A DNA stretch of 28,292 bases, taken from positions 1 through 28,292 of IMG/VR virus record IMGVR_UViG_3300025108_000286; one strand, 5' to 3'. A program made the translations under genes and the position numbers. Source of the DNA: a virus. How positions within the stretch are numbered: position 1 is the stretch's first letter; each line of letters starts with the position of its first letter. Below are positions 1 to 8,214 of the stretch, piece by piece. The notes beneath the pieces were generated by a model, which searched no databases, was not told where the DNA came from, and worked only from the letters and a program-made list of their open reading frames with translations.

Positions 1-359
1 TTACCTGCAAAGTAACCATCTTTAAACTTAAGTGCATTAGTACCAAGATCAATGTCATTGTTAGTTACAGGAACAATAACACCATCTTGAAATCTAAACT
101 GCTCTACTGAGGAGCTTGATACATCTACAAAGACACCAACTCTATTATTAGTATCGTCAATAACAACTTTGTTTATCGGAGTAGTAACATTGGGATCACC
201 AATGAGTCCAATTACTGGACCTTCACCTGCAGTGCCATTGTGTTTGTGTCCTGTAGCATTATGAAAGGCAGCAAGTAGCTGGTCAAACTCGTCATTAGAG
301 TCTGATGCCTGAATAATATCACCGTCTGTATACGTAGACTGTCTTGTATAACCTGCCAT
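1..359 (-). CDS. Tail fibre protein, N-terminal part (runs off the left edge)
   Basis: The start codon at 359 directly follows the stop of the upstream tail gene (TAA then ATG), and 119 codons are read before the window ends, with no stop. The visible part begins MAGYTRQSTYTDGDIIQ, followed by DEFDQLLAAFHNATGHKHNGT and a beta-rich stretch. A short helical start followed by a His/Gly turn (GHKHNG) is typical of the virion-attaching N-terminus of podovirus tail fibres and spikes. Its place after the two tail-tube genes fits. The receptor-binding part lies outside the window, so specificity cannot be judged. Confidence 0.75.
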   Translation of the reverse strand, partial: MAGYTRQSTYTDGDIIQASDSNDEFDQLLAAFHNATGHKHNGTAGEGPVIGLIGDPNVTTPINKVVIDDTNNRVGVFVDVSSSSVEQFRFQDGVIVPVTNNDIDLGTNALKFKDGYFAG

Positions 360-1877
360 TTACCTTCTTGCTCCTGCATCAAATTCTAGTTGGAAACCCT
401 TTAATGAGTATGGTGAGGATTCTCCGTTATCAACCACACGAAGTGCTACAGCAAAACCTGATCCTTCTACTGGTTGTCTTACTAATGGGTTTGTTTGACC
501 ACCATACGTAGCAGTTCCGTATAATGAAGTTCCGTAGATAGCTACAACCTTCGTAGAGTCAAAGGGATACGCTGCTGGTCTAGGTGCATTAGGATCTTCA
601 TAATCATAACGTAAAAACAAATCAGAGTTTACTGTACCTGTCGGTGAATAGTTAATAATAACTCTTTGAAAGTTTTTGCGTATACCCGCATCACCTGCAG
701 TAAGATCAGGACTACGGTAACGTCCTATAACATTTATACCATCAAACTTATTTGTCTTTTCCTGTCTGTATGTATAACCATCGTATCCACCATGCAATAC
801 AAAAGTATCGCCTTGAACACTTACTGAATCTGTACTTGCAGGTTGAATACCTTTTAGCTTAGCAAACTCATAGCCTTGAGCTTTTCTTACTGCAATAACT
901 CCAGATGTCTGTGCCTGTGTTTGATTATTTGGTTTAGAAAAGAAAATACGATACTGTGTTTTATCGGGTATAACTAGACTGTTAAAATCATTAACTGTAG
1001 TTTCACCTTCAAATAATTCTTGGATAGGTCTACTAATTGTACCAAGCTCAACGTCATTAATCTTAGCTGTACCAGCAACAGTCCTTAAACCATCTCTACC
1101 TAAAAAGATTATTTCACCAGCAACTTCCTGTACGGTAAAACCGTTAAGGCAACCAATGTCTCTTGTTACAGGTTGCATCACAAAGTCTGCAATAGTATTA
1201 CCTATAAGTTTATAAATGCGTTCTTCTGCAAAAATATAAAGCTCATCACGGAATGGAAACAGTGCAGTAATCTTACTGTCTACTCGTATTGAACCTGCAC
1301 CATTAGCTGCACTAAAGTCGTTATCGGTGTACGGTGCAGTAAACACAACTTCTTCTGGTGAAGCTGACATACCTGCAAAAAACAAAGCATTTTTAAAATG
1401 TTTTACAAACTTAGGATTAGCTGGTGCACCTGTGGCACTAAGATCAGTTACTGTTGTACCATCATACTTAGTAGCATTGTTGGCACCATCAGCCCATACA
1501 ATAAGCTCTGTACCGGCTAAGTTATATCTGTCAAAAGAATAACGTATGGCATTGCTTCTACCAGTATCTATTTGTGTCCAAGAACCGCTACCACTAGCAG
1601 CCTCAAATACTTTTTCACCCCTAGCAGCAATTACTTTACTGTTTCCAGAAAAGTATGCAGACATTAACACAGGTTCTGTAGCACTAGCTGTTTGTGGAAC
1701 TATATTAGTATTCCACTTTTCGTAACCGTTAATTCTTCTGTAACCACCACCAACATCAGGTTCAAAGTTTTCTAACTCAAGAGCCATTCCTGGTTCCATA
1801 GCAAAGGTAGAACGGTCAAGAACTAAACCACCTTGTAAAGGAAATACAAAAGGATTAAGACCAGATTGATCTGCCAT
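360..1877 (-). CDS. Tail tubular protein B-like / P22 gp10-like nozzle protein
   Basis: 505 residues with no signal peptide or membrane segment. The sequence is rich in beta strands and Gly/Asn turns, as expected for the propeller-like nozzle proteins of podovirus tails (T7 gp12, P22 gp10 stabilisation family). The N-terminus (NPFVFPLQGGLVLDRSTF, then ENFEPDVGGGYRRINGYEKW) is the segment I recognise from this family in marine podoviruses. It lies directly after the tail tubular A-like gene and before the tail fibre, the order seen in T7-like and P22-like tails. Known of the family: it closes the distal tail tube and anchors fibres. The specific assignment rests on context plus the N-terminal pattern. 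Confidence 0.8.
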   Translation of the reverse strand: MADQSGLNPFVFPLQGGLVLDRSTFAMEPGMALELENFEPDVGGGYRRINGYEKWNTNIVPQTASATEPVLMSAYFSGNSKVIAARGEKVFEAASGSGSWTQIDTGRSNAIRYSFDRYNLAGTELIVWADGANNATKYDGTTVTDLSATGAPANPKFVKHFKNALFFAGMSASPEEVVFTAPYTDNDFSAANGAGSIRVDSKITALFPFRDELYIFAEERIYKLIGNTIADFVMQPVTRDIGCLNGFTVQEVAGEIIFLGRDGLRTVAGTAKINDVELGTISRPIQELFEGETTVNDFNSLVIPDKTQYRIFFSKPNNQTQAQTSGVIAVRKAQGYEFAKLKGIQPASTDSVSVQGDTFVLHGGYDGYTYRQEKTNKFDGINVIGRYRSPDLTAGDAGIRKNFQRVIINYSPTGTVNSDLFLRYDYEDPNAPRPAAYPFDSTKVVAIYGTSLYGTATYGGQTNPLVRQPVEGSGFAVALRVVDNGESSPYSLKGFQLEFDAGARR

Positions 1878-1886
1878 ATTCCTACC

Positions 1887-2597
1887 TTATATAAATGTAC
1901 TGGTTGATTTTGAAGCGCCTTGAAGAACAGTAGATCTAACGTATATAGTTCTATTTACAAGTAAACTTCTCATGTGTTTTATACCAGATTCAAATCTCTG
2001 AAAGTTTAATTGATACTGGCTAGTTTCTCCACGATACTGATAACCATAAGCAGTAGCACCGTCTAAGATAACAGAGCGATACTGTTCAGGAATAGTGGGT
2101 ACATCACCTGCCTCAGTTAGTGTAGTAGTATTTGCATAATATTCGTATGTTAATGCGTATGCTTTATCTGGATATGGATATAGTCCATATTTATTGTCTG
2201 GAGTTCTAAATACATATAAAGGTACACCACCTACTTCTGAGGTATTTTCTTGGGCTACATATTTATTTAAATAAGATTTATAGTCAATCTCTTTCAAACT
2301 CCTACCAGAGCAACCTAATGAATCATCTTTAATTACTCTGAATGTATCATAGTCCACGTGTTTAGCTGTCGTGTCTATAGCATAACGTGTAGTACCAGTT
2401 ACAAGTGTTTCAGTTTTACTAGCATGATTAAAGGGCCATGAGTATTCACTTGTATTTATATAATCAATTGCATCATTAATTGCGTTTTTACATTGAACTT
2501 GAAAACCCCTTGCGGATGAAAACCCACCAGAAGATAATGTAACTTCATTAAAACGAGATATGACTTCGTTTGTAAGATCAAGATACGTGTATGCCAT
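1887..2597 (-). CDS. Tail tubular protein A-like head-tail adaptor (T7 gp11-like)
   Basis: 236 residues, close to the size of T7 gp11 (about 196) and of marine podovirus homologues. It opens with MAYTYLDLTNEVISRFNEV and a helix-rich part containing AINDAIDYINTSEYSWPF, then has mixed alpha/beta sequence with the later segment PTIPEQYRSVILDGATAYGY, which is typical of the adaptor family. It sits between the major capsid gene and the nozzle gene. Role by family: a ring joining the portal to the nozzle. The Shine-Dalgarno sequence before the start is weak (CTGAAAGC), and a hairpin in the 65-nt leader may tune expression. Confidence 0.8.
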   Translation of the reverse strand: MAYTYLDLTNEVISRFNEVTLSSGGFSSARGFQVQCKNAINDAIDYINTSEYSWPFNHASKTETLVTGTTRYAIDTTAKHVDYDTFRVIKDDSLGCSGRSLKEIDYKSYLNKYVAQENTSEVGGVPLYVFRTPDNKYGLYPYPDKAYALTYEYYANTTTLTEAGDVPTIPEQYRSVILDGATAYGYQYRGETSQYQLNFQRFESGIKHMRSLLVNRTIYVRSTVLQGASKSTSTFI

Positions 2598-2623
2598 AAG
2601 ATGCTTTCAGGTTAAATGTAACT

Positions 2624-2649
2624 AAAGGGCCACCCGAAAGCAGCCCTTC
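2624..2649 (-). terminator. Hairpin between capsid and tail genes, possible weak terminator
   Basis: On the minus strand AAGGGC pairs with GCCCTT around a 12-nt loop, starting 14 nt past the capsid stop. The downstream arm is followed by only a short T run (CCCTTTAG), so full termination is doubtful. Partial termination or 3'-end protection of capsid mRNA is the likelier role. Confidence 0.4.
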
Positions 2650-2662
2650 AGTATTAGTTAGT

Positions 2663-3733
2663 TTACGCCAAGTTATACTTAGCTGTAACCAATGCTTCTG
2701 GACGCAAGATTTTGCGACCGTATAGATGCATACCACGAACAATGTCAGCGAATGAATCTGGATCACGATATGTTTCAGTTTTGTTGATCTGCTCTGCAGT
2801 TGCAACGGCTGAATCGTGTCCACCAACAATCACACCATAGTTAGTGTTTTGGTTTGCTGTACCTGTTGTTGATGCGCCTGTACCAACTGAAGGAAGGTTA
2901 TTTGAAACGTACACACGGAAACCGTGGAAGTTGTTTAATACCATTCCATTCTGAAGACCAGAACCACCGAAGTCGGCGTTCAACAAACGTGAATCTTCAT
3001 CACGAAGAACTTCCATCATTACTGGATCAATTACCAGCCAACGACCTTGAGTGTCTACGTTTTGAATATCCATCAAACGGCTCATACGAGCTACAACCAT
3101 TGCTGGTGAAACAGTAGCTGTTGGCAGTGCAGTAGCACCTGGCAAACGAGCAGCAACTGGGATTGAGTGATCAGCAGCACTTGTAGTAGTGATGTTGCCG
3201 AAGTCACCTTTTTTCAGTTTGTTAGCTGCAAGCAGTTCGTCTGAACCAGCAGCAGTGTTTGCTTTAGTACCATTAACCACATCATTTACTGCACTTGCAT
3301 TTGCATGTAATGCAGCTTGTTTGTAGCCTGACAAATATCCAAGTACATCTTGGTCATACTGATCAGCCAAACGATAGGCTGCACGATCAGATGCAAGACT
3401 TTGGAAATTAACGTGGGAGTGCGCTTCCTCAATATCATCGACCTTGAAAGCAAAATAATTGGCTTTGTCGATTGTCAATGAAAAATCATTATCTGAAAGA
3501 TCTTGAGTTGAGATAGTAGTACCACGTAGGTACGCTGTTACCGAAATCTCAGGTTCTTTAATAATTTTTACTGAGTCACCCATTTGAGCGATTTCCCCGA
3601 AATAATCGGAGTTAGTGATAGCTTCACAGACTGCAGATTTGCGAAATGCAAGTTGCACCTGTTTGCTATAGATTACAGGCGAGAAGTTACCATTGGGTAA
3701 GTTTGTGTAGCCTGAAGCCTTTCCAAATGCCAT
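2663..3733 (-). CDS. Major capsid protein
   Basis: 356 residues. The protein begins MAFGKASGYTNLPNGNFSPV and contains blocks typical of the major head proteins of marine podoviruses with an HK97/P22-type coat fold: QVQLAFRKSAVCEAITNSDY near the start, YDQDVLGYLSGY in a helical middle part, GRWLVIDPVMMEVLRDEDSR, and a C-terminal MHLYGRKILRPEAL. It lies directly downstream of the scaffold gene, as in T7 and P22. A strong Shine-Dalgarno sequence (AAAGGAGA) precedes the start, and the gene has its own promoter-like site and a structured 220-nt leader, matching a need for high expression. Function is confident; the fold class is inferred. Confidence 0.9.
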   Translation of the reverse strand: MAFGKASGYTNLPNGNFSPVIYSKQVQLAFRKSAVCEAITNSDYFGEIAQMGDSVKIIKEPEISVTAYLRGTTISTQDLSDNDFSLTIDKANYFAFKVDDIEEAHSHVNFQSLASDRAAYRLADQYDQDVLGYLSGYKQAALHANASAVNDVVNGTKANTAAGSDELLAANKLKKGDFGNITTTSAADHSIPVAARLPGATALPTATVSPAMVVARMSRLMDIQNVDTQGRWLVIDPVMMEVLRDEDSRLLNADFGGSGLQNGMVLNNFHGFRVYVSNNLPSVGTGASTTGTANQNTNYGVIVGGHDSAVATAEQINKTETYRDPDSFADIVRGMHLYGRKILRPEALVTAKYNLA

Positions 3734-3816
3734 TTTAATTCTCCTTTAGCATTAAGATACAGATACAAACCGTCAATCGTTTATACAGAGGCTAACTCTA
3801 CTAGGGTGCGTTATTG

Positions 3817-3836
3817 TAAGCATTGGCCTATGCTTA
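3817..3836 (-). other. Small hairpin in the capsid mRNA leader
   Basis: TAAGCAT and ATGCTTA form a perfect 7-bp stem around the loop TGGCCT. It lies about 85 nt upstream of the capsid start codon and is the second stem in that leader. It could protect the mRNA or affect translation; no function can be assigned. Confidence 0.5.
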
Positions 3837-3899
3837 GTCTAACGGGCCATGAGACATTAGGTTGTCCGAAAGCGTATTGTTGTTTGCGGAAGATAGTAC

Positions 3900-3937
3900 A
3901 TTAGAGTAGGTAATCCATACTGTGGGGCTACTCTAAT
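3900..3937 (-). other. 5'-proximal hairpin of the capsid transcript leader
   Basis: ATTAGAGTAG and CTACTCTAAT are perfectly complementary over 10 bp with an 18-nt loop. The predicted start of transcription from the promoter at 3952-3979 is about 3945, so this stem would begin within about ten nucleotides of the mRNA 5' end. Stems in that place are known to stabilise mRNAs in bacteria (ompA-type leaders); here this is inference. Confidence 0.5.
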
Positions 3938-3951
3938 ACACATTATATATA

Positions 3952-3979
3952 GTTATATCATATTTAAATATGTTGTCAA
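3952..3979 (-). promoter_or_regulatory. Sigma70-like promoter for the capsid gene
   Basis: Reading leftward, TTGACA (3979-3974) is followed after 16 nt by TATAAC (3957-3952). The scaffold gene ends just upstream at 3986. The word ATAGTTATATCATA over the -10 region (3949-3962, plus-strand reading) recurs exactly at the lysis-operon promoter (14110-14123), suggesting a shared late-promoter element. Confidence 0.6.
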
Positions 3980-3985
3980 TAGTTT

Positions 3986-4852
3986 TTATCGTGCATTTCC
4001 AGACATATCATAAATAAACTTACCAGAACGAATGGCTTCCATGATTTGATCAGAGTATTTTTCGTACTCGTGAGTGGTCATGCTATTTACGTCAGACTCT
4101 TTGAACGTCATACCATCCTTGCTAACATCAGGGTTACTACCACCACTACGTGTGTTTACAGATCGTGCAGCATCTTTATTGTTAGCTGGTTTTTTAGTTT
4201 TAATATTTTTATCAGCTTTATATAAATCAATAGCCCTAGATGCAGAACGTGCATCGTCATCATTTTCATATAAAGCATCTTGTACCCACTTAGGCTGTTG
4301 ATCTGCCCACTCATGAAAATCATCGCTATCACGAATTTCACCAAAATCAGGATGGGCTTGCATAAGTTCTACTTCAGCTTTTTCACGAGATGCTACAGCT
4401 TTCATCTCATCAATTTCTTTTACACGATCTTCTAATCCTGCAGCTTGCTCACGTGCTTTTTTAATCGCAATTGTTTCTACGATAGCTGCTACATCAGGAT
4501 ACTGTGTAGCCCAAGCCTCAATATCTTCATCAGACTTAGGTAGTTTAATTTCTTTTTGAGTTACTTCTTTTAACTGACTTTCAAGTTGCTTAAACTTGTC
4601 TTCCCAAGATTTTTCTTTATCTTGCATATGTCGGCGTAAATCACCATAACGTTTTTTAAAACTCTTTTCTTCGGCACCAGCAGGTTCAACTTCTTGTTGA
4701 TTAGTATCTTCAACTTCACCCTTTTGTTCTGCCATAAGCTGTTCTAGCTCTTCTTCTTCTTTCTTTAATTTCTCTTCATTGCTGTATTTACGATTAGCAA
4801 ATGCAACTTTCTTTTCGGGCTTCATTTCTTCAGCCATAATTGTATCGGACAT
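3986..4852 (-). CDS. Head scaffolding protein
   Basis: 288 residues, strongly charged, without cysteine or membrane segments. Residues from about 20 to 165 are Glu/Lys-rich with heptad-like stretches (EEKLKKEEEELEQLMAEQKG, then DKFKQLESQLKEVTQ), so long coiled coils are expected. The C-terminus is shorter and mixed. Gene order (portal, other proteins, this gene, major capsid) and composition match assembly scaffolds of T7/P22-type phages, which sit inside the procapsid and are lost on packaging. The start has a good AAGGAA site 6 nt upstream. A 134-nt AT-rich stretch after the stop holds the capsid promoter and leader. Confidence 0.8.
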   Translation of the reverse strand: MSDTIMAEEMKPEKKVAFANRKYSNEEKLKKEEEELEQLMAEQKGEVEDTNQQEVEPAGAEEKSFKKRYGDLRRHMQDKEKSWEDKFKQLESQLKEVTQKEIKLPKSDEDIEAWATQYPDVAAIVETIAIKKAREQAAGLEDRVKEIDEMKAVASREKAEVELMQAHPDFGEIRDSDDFHEWADQQPKWVQDALYENDDDARSASRAIDLYKADKNIKTKKPANNKDAARSVNTRSGGSNPDVSKDGMTFKESDVNSMTTHEYEKYSDQIMEAIRSGKFIYDMSGNAR

Positions 4853-4915
4853 TGTATTTCCTTAACTGGGGCCACCGTAGCCTAGTGTTGGTAGGGGGAT
4901 GAGTAGCCAGCGTAT

Positions 4916-4938
4916 CTAGCAATTTAACGTGTTGCTAG
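4916..4938 (-). repeat. Inverted repeat overlapping the end of the 67-residue gene
   Basis: CTAGCAA and TTGCTAG form a perfect 7-bp stem with a 9-nt loop that contains the stop codon. There is no T tract, so it is not a convincing terminator. It may be an mRNA processing or stability element in the 71-nt gap before the scaffold gene. Confidence 0.4.
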
Positions 4939-5127
4939 TCCACGTTTTTTAACAACTGGTTTTTTAGCTTTACCTAAATTAATATCAGTCATTACTTCTG
5001 GGCCTAGTACCTTACCAAGTACACGGCCTTGTGATGTACCCATTAAACTACGAATAACATCTTTATCATCTTCCTGTAAGCCGTTAAAACGTTTAGCTAC
5101 AAGTTCGGTATACTGTGAAAATTCCAT
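4924..5127 (-). CDS. Small hypothetical protein of the head module
   Basis: 67 residues: a helical acidic N-terminal half (MEFSQYTELVAKRFNGLQED) and a basic tail (KAKKPVVKKRGLATR). The start at 5127 has an AGGAA site 8 nt upstream and lies 1 nt after the stop of the 957-residue gene. The next gene is the scaffold. Small proteins at this place in marine podoviruses are conserved but unassigned. Head morphogenesis is a guess from context only. Confidence 0.7.
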   Translation of the reverse strand: MEFSQYTELVAKRFNGLQEDDKDVIRSLMGTSQGRVLGKVLGPEVMTDINLGKAKKPVVKKRGLATR

Positions 5128-5128
5128 A

Positions 5129-8002
5129 TTAAATTCCTGTAATTGTTCTAAACTTACCCACGGTATATACTAAGGGTTCTAGGATAGATCTGTATATACG
5201 CCCTAAAGTATCTCGTTTTTTATTTTGCATAGACGCTCTAAGATCAGCAGTACGATGACGTGCAATATGCTCTAGTGCGGTACGTACAAATTTATTATTT
5301 TTATTGTACCCTAAGTCTACTAAAGGTAAGAACAGTGTATGATAACCTAGCTCATGTTCTTTTGTCAAGTGGTCTTTAGAGTAGGACAACCATATAGCTT
5401 GACGGTACGAGCCAAAGCCGTATGAGTTATTCATGGCAGTGCATACGATTTTATCACTAGAATCTGAAGCCTCATTAGCGGAATCTGTATTAGAAGTATC
5501 TCCTGCAGCGGCTTCATTAGCACGTCTATTTGCTGTAGCTGTATAGTGATCTGCTAACTCTGGATTAGCTTTTAAGGATTCTTTTTCTCTATTAGATAAA
5601 TGTGCAGTAATGTTTTTGTTTGTGTTGGGATTACTTGAATCTAACCGTGTTGATTTATCATTACTTCTTTCAGGTGACTTGGGCTTAGCTGCAGGCTTAG
5701 CTGCAGGTTTAGCTTTTGGTCTAGCCTTCGGTCTAATAGAAGTTGTAGGAGCACCAGAACCTGTTCTTTCTGCTGTACCTGTTGCGGCAAGTGTTTCTTT
5801 ATAACGTTTATCTTCTGCTGCTCTTCTTGCTGCCTCTGCATCACTTTTAGCTTTGGCGTCAGCAATTCTTTTTCTTTCAGCGTCTGCAACTCTTTTAGCT
5901 TCTTCTTCTGCTCTTTTAGCTTCTGCTAGTGCTATACGTTCAGCTTCTGCTCTACCTACTACTCCAAGCTTTTGAAGGGCTTCTAATTTTTTAGTTTGAT
6001 CTGCACGTATTTTTGCAATATCTCTATTGTATCGTGCGTCTGCAGCAGCATTAGCTGTAGCTATATCTGCAGCGGATATTACCTTTTGTTCTGCCAAACG
6101 TTTTTCAGCATCAGCAAATGCACTTTTTTGTTGCTCTAATAAATTTTGAGTATCTAATAATGCTTGCTCTTGTTCAGCCTTAATACGTTGAGCTTCTTTT
6201 GCTTGAAATACTTCAGCCTGTTTTGGGCCTTGCTGTCTACGAGGATCGACATTTAATCCTGCTTCATCGTAACTACCTGTTGGACCTACTGGTACAGGAG
6301 ATGGCTGCACACCTCTTCCTACTTCGCCATACATAGGATCGGTATAAGGTTTAGCAGTAAGACCCGCAGTAAACTCAGGATCTATAACTTGTAAACGTTG
6401 TTGCTGTCTTTCTTCTGTCATTCTACGCATTTGCTCTGCTGCGCTTAATCCTGCAGTTTGCTCCACAGAACCTTCATAAGGGGTAATTTCCACTTTAGCC
6501 GCAGTAGGAGAAGGTTGCCCGTATGCAATAGGGGCCTCTAACTGACCTAGTATTTCAGCGCCTTGCATTATGGGTTGTTCATCGTAACCACCCGTCCCTG
6601 TCAACGCAAGTGCACCTTGCTGTCCTGCAGCCATAGGTGAAGGTGTCGGTAATACAGGCGGTGTATATTGAGTAGAATCAAATTGCGTAGCGTCTTGCAT
6701 AGACTGCATCTGCTGCGCCAAAGAAGATTGTATAGGCATAGGTGCAGCAGTAACTGGTTGTTGCATTAATCTTTCTTCAGGTGTTGCCGTAACAGTTTGT
6801 TGCATTAACGTTTCTTCAGGCGTAGGTGCAGTTTCTATAGGAGCTATAGGTACAACTTCTTCTTGCTCTACTTTTGTTTTTGCTTCTGTTGCTTTAGTTT
6901 CGGATAGCCCAAAAGCTCCTGCAACGCCATCTACAATTCTACCTAAAATACTTTTACTTTCTGGGCCTACAGATTTACCTAAAGTTTCTATGTATGCAGT
7001 TAGTTCTGCTCTTTCTTCTGATGTTAAGTTACCAGCGTTTAGTTTAGCAACCGCTGCAGCATAGGCTTTCTTATCTTGATCACGCATTGCTGCGTATCCT
7101 AGCGCACCAATAGGACCAAATAAAAGCATAGCACCGTTAGCAATAGTACGGCCTGTTCCAGTAATGCCTCCCAACTCTGTTAAAAGATCTTCTGTACTTA
7201 ATGTATCCCAATTAATAGGAGCAGGAGCGTTATCAAACTCCGCTTGTATTTCAGCCGCAATATCTCTATCGGGGCCACCGTCACCTCGTGACGCTTCATT
7301 TATTTCTCTTATTGCTTCGCCTTCTTCTGTATCAGAGTTTTCTACAGAGTCTTCATTATTAGCGGAGTAGATAGTATATCCTTCAGGAATAGGAAACGCA
7401 GGAACGCCACCAATATGAGGTATCATCATATTAGCACCGGCTTCATTGCGGTACTCTACATACGTAATACTAGCTTCACCCATTAATTCTTTAAAGTTAA
7501 TTTCTGCTTTTTGTGGACGTTCAATCTCAGGTGTAAGTCTACGTACTGTAGAAGTTTGTGTAGTTGCGGGTTCTTGTGGAGCAGGTGTATATGTAGGTTG
7601 CTGTACGGTACGTGTAACTGTAGTAGGACGTGTTACAAAACCACCTTCTTGCATTTCTAGTTCTTCACCACTATCTCCTGCTACAATAACAAGATCAGCC
7701 ATACCAAATGGCATATCATCTGGGATAGTAGCTTCATCACCATTGCCCATTTGACCCATAGCTTCCATACGTTTTAAACCCATTTTAGCTTCTTGTCGCA
7801 TTTGCATAAGTTTATCTAATCCAATGTAGCGTGTTACATCTTCAGGAAAAACAAACTCACCCTCACTTACCATAGCAGATACGTCATCACGTACACCCTT
7901 TTTAGTGCCACCAATTGGAACTTCGTTTCCAGATACTTCATCTATTGTGCCACCCTCATCCTTGAGGCCACCGTCTTCAAAAAGTTCCATTTGATCTTTC
8001 AT
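5129..8002 (-). CDS. Large multi-domain virion-associated protein, unknown function
   Basis: 957 residues. Residues 1-110 are a compact region (GGTIDEVSGNEVPIGGTKKG, EGEFVFPEDVTRYIGLDKLM, GMADLVIV) that I recognise as recurring at the start of proteins in marine podovirus head modules. The middle (about 130-620) is Pro/Gln/Thr-rich. About 620-770 is an Ala/Lys/Glu coiled coil with a KARPKAKPAAKPAAKPK stretch. The last 110 residues are a second folded part (IVCTAMNNSYGFGSYRQAIW, LEHIARHRTADLR). Start and stop overlap or touch both neighbours, so it is cotranscribed with portal and scaffold. An internal virion or ejection protein is possible, but no enzymatic motif is visible. Confidence 0.75.
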   Translation of the reverse strand: MKDQMELFEDGGLKDEGGTIDEVSGNEVPIGGTKKGVRDDVSAMVSEGEFVFPEDVTRYIGLDKLMQMRQEAKMGLKRMEAMGQMGNGDEATIPDDMPFGMADLVIVAGDSGEELEMQEGGFVTRPTTVTRTVQQPTYTPAPQEPATTQTSTVRRLTPEIERPQKAEINFKELMGEASITYVEYRNEAGANMMIPHIGGVPAFPIPEGYTIYSANNEDSVENSDTEEGEAIREINEASRGDGGPDRDIAAEIQAEFDNAPAPINWDTLSTEDLLTELGGITGTGRTIANGAMLLFGPIGALGYAAMRDQDKKAYAAAVAKLNAGNLTSEERAELTAYIETLGKSVGPESKSILGRIVDGVAGAFGLSETKATEAKTKVEQEEVVPIAPIETAPTPEETLMQQTVTATPEERLMQQPVTAAPMPIQSSLAQQMQSMQDATQFDSTQYTPPVLPTPSPMAAGQQGALALTGTGGYDEQPIMQGAEILGQLEAPIAYGQPSPTAAKVEITPYEGSVEQTAGLSAAEQMRRMTEERQQQRLQVIDPEFTAGLTAKPYTDPMYGEVGRGVQPSPVPVGPTGSYDEAGLNVDPRRQQGPKQAEVFQAKEAQRIKAEQEQALLDTQNLLEQQKSAFADAEKRLAEQKVISAADIATANAAADARYNRDIAKIRADQTKKLEALQKLGVVGRAEAERIALAEAKRAEEEAKRVADAERKRIADAKAKSDAEAARRAAEDKRYKETLAATGTAERTGSGAPTTSIRPKARPKAKPAAKPAAKPKSPERSNDKSTRLDSSNPNTNKNITAHLSNREKESLKANPELADHYTATANRRANEAAAGDTSNTDSANEASDSSDKIVCTAMNNSYGFGSYRQAIWLSYSKDHLTKEHELGYHTLFLPLVDLGYNKNNKFVRTALEHIARHRTADLRASMQNKKRDTLGRIYRSILEPLVYTVGKFRTITGI

Positions 8003-8214
8003 TATTTTAATACCTCATCTCTAAGTAATTTTAATCTACGCAGTTGATATATAGCACCTTGTGCTCTATACATAACCTTGTCGTTATCTGTTTGCTCCAT
8101 AGCACGATGCTGTTGTGCAATTACTTCATCTAAATAGTTACTGAACTGGTCCCACTGCTGCTGGTTGTTCACCAGCCCCTTGAGCTTCTTGAGGTGCTCC
8201 TTGTCCTTGATCAT
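8002..8214 (-). CDS. Small helical protein overlapping the portal gene
   Basis: 70 residues from the ATG at 8214, preferred because AAGGA lies 10 nt upstream; a GTG at 8220 in the same frame is the alternative. The product is almost all helix and rich in Lys, Gln and Leu (NNQQQWDQFSNYLDEVIAQQ, YQLRRLKLLRDEVLK), probably a coiled coil. Its first 77 nt overlap the end of the portal gene in another frame, and its stop overlaps the next start as TAATG. The tight coupling suggests a partner of portal or of the following large protein; function unknown. Confidence 0.7.
   Translation of the reverse strand: MIKDKEHLKKLKGLVNNQQQWDQFSNYLDEVIAQQHRAMEQTDNDKVMYRAQGAIYQLRRLKLLRDEVLK

Noticed and set aside
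4916-4938. Rho-independent terminator before the scaffold gene
   Set aside because: The stem is only 7 bp with a 9-nt loop and no T tract, and the operon must continue into scaffold and capsid genes.
5610-5804. Plus-strand frame inside the 957-residue gene
   Set aside because: It is the antisense of the Ala/Lys/Pro repeats, which makes a false Leu/Gly/Ala-rich frame.
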